DNA from: Neolecta irregularis DAH-3
Lineage: Eukaryota > Ascomycota > Neolectomycetes > Neolectales > Neolectaceae
Assembly: GCA_001929475.1 (NCBI GenBank)
Contig: LXFE01000203.1
Location: 1-22,944, forward strand
Reading direction: 5' to 3'
Length of the DNA stretch: 22,944 bases
The position numbers and the translations under genes are program-made. The notes below the pieces were generated by a model that made no database searches, was not told where the DNA came from, and worked only from the letters and a program-made list of their open reading frames with translations. Shown piece after piece: positions 22,220 through 22,944 of this stretch. Position 1 is the stretch's first letter. Every line of letters starts with the position of its first letter.

Positions 22220-22801
22220 ATGAATATACCCCTTCCCTCAACCAAAAAACGCAAACGTCCAAATGGAAAAGAATCACTTGTTCCATCTTCCTTCTTCAAC
22301 CTGGTACGTTCCATCCTCCAACAATTTGACAAATCCATATAGCCGCCCGACCCAAATTCCTTCGATACTCCCCTATCGATAACACCATTCGGGACTGCAT
22401 CCCGTATTTTCATTCCAGTTTATTGGGTTTCCGGGTCTCTGCAACTATTCCATGCGCCGTTGGCAATTCGTCCTGGAACCGTGATTCTCGCGAAGCTCGA
22501 CGGGGAAAAAACACTCGTTTGCATTGAATGGATAGGGGACCAGATATTTGCGCTTTGTAAATTGAGCGAGCACGTCCGTGTCAAAGAACTGAGGAATGTA
22601 ATTAAAGTTTCGAGTAAACATCCTGTTCCAGTTGACGACGGTGCTATTATTTCCGCCATCCGGGACGACCATGGAGAGGAATTGTGGAAACAAATTAAAG
22701 CTCCTTTTACGAAACGACCTATAGTCGGATTGGAAAAGTTTATGGTTGAAAAGGATTTACATGAACGGTATATGCGCTTCTGTTCCTGCAAAGGGCGTTA
22801 A
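22220..22801 (+). CDS. Unknown small protein with basic N-terminus
   Basis: Not recognised. Two exons, 22220-22303 and 22343-22801 (180 aa), joined across a 39-nt intron that ends in an in-frame TAG and so must be spliced. The N-terminus has a monopartite nuclear signal (TKKRKRPNGK). The central part (IRPGTVILAKLDGEKTLVCI through EWIGDQIFALCKLSEHVRV) has the alternating pattern of a small beta-barrel, comparable in style to SH3-like or Tudor-like folds, but this is only a guess. A charged helical C-terminus ends MRFCSCKGR. A chromatin or nucleic-acid role would fit a nuclear signal plus barrel, but nothing proves it. Codon use resembles the neighbours. Confidence 0.65.
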
Positions 22802-22944
22802 TTGATTTAGGGAGAATGTTACTACAGAGGGAGGGCAGATTTCGTTCCCTTTCTCTCTCGATGATCCCGAAAGAATCTCAGAGTATCTCTTACTTCAATA
22901 TTTTGAGATGTTATATATTAACAAAGTACGCTCCTCCTTCCCTT
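22802..22944. other. Window end, no gene seen
   Basis: 143 bases. I find no open frame with convincing start, splice sites or motif on either strand. It is probably 3' flank of the preceding gene. Confidence 0.4.

Overview
The window is nuclear DNA of a compact, intron-rich fungus, most likely an ascomycete. The evidence is a beta-tubulin of ascomycete type with introns after codons 4, 16 and 20 and near codon 35, an Rpd3L subunit of the Rxt2 family, and a fungal SulP transporter with a C-terminal cyclic-nucleotide domain. Some tubulin residues ([21 protein letters not shown]) recall fission yeast while others recall filamentous ascomycetes. An early-diverging, Taphrinomycotina-like lineage is my guess, not a result. 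I modelled about 55 introns by hand. Nearly all are 30 to 46 nt; the longest are two in beta-tubulin (78 and 54 nt). Most open frames that look broken become whole once these tiny introns are removed.

Layout. 1-500: 3' end of an unknown gene with internal repeats (+). 762-1330: small predicted secreted protein (+). 1504-3718: MLH3, a mismatch-repair and meiotic endonuclease (-). 4154-5749: acidic protein with repeated basic modules, nine exons (-). 6338-9796: Vsb1/YGR125W-like SulP transporter with STAS and cyclic-nucleotide domains (-). 9797-10811: about 1 kb without a recognisable gene, holding a strong hairpin. 10812-12094: alpha/beta hydrolase of the Lpx1/MpaH type (-). 12579-14209: ORC1, apparently without a BAH domain (+). 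14263-17750: TRAPPC11 (-). 18129-18985: Rxt2 (+). 19072-19606: single-pass membrane protein (-). 20239-21977: beta-tubulin (+). 22220-22801: unknown basic nuclear-like protein (+).

These are mostly housekeeping genes in divergent and convergent pairs, not a functional cluster. ORC1/TRAPPC11 and Rxt2/membrane protein converge with only 53 and 86 bp between stop codons. The hydrolase/ORC1 and TRAPPC11/Rxt2 pairs share short divergent promoters that contain direct repeats.

I found no CRISPR array, transposon, tRNA, rRNA or defence-like system. The most interesting points are a possible intronization inside a coding tandem repeat, an exon-by-module repeat protein, a GC-AG intron in MLH3, a minimal ORC1 with a stop-free 3n intron at its arginine-finger motif, an intact phosphate-binding cassette on the transporter, a possible peroxisomal tail on the hydrolase, and a 51-nt hairpin whose wobble pairs favour a + strand RNA.
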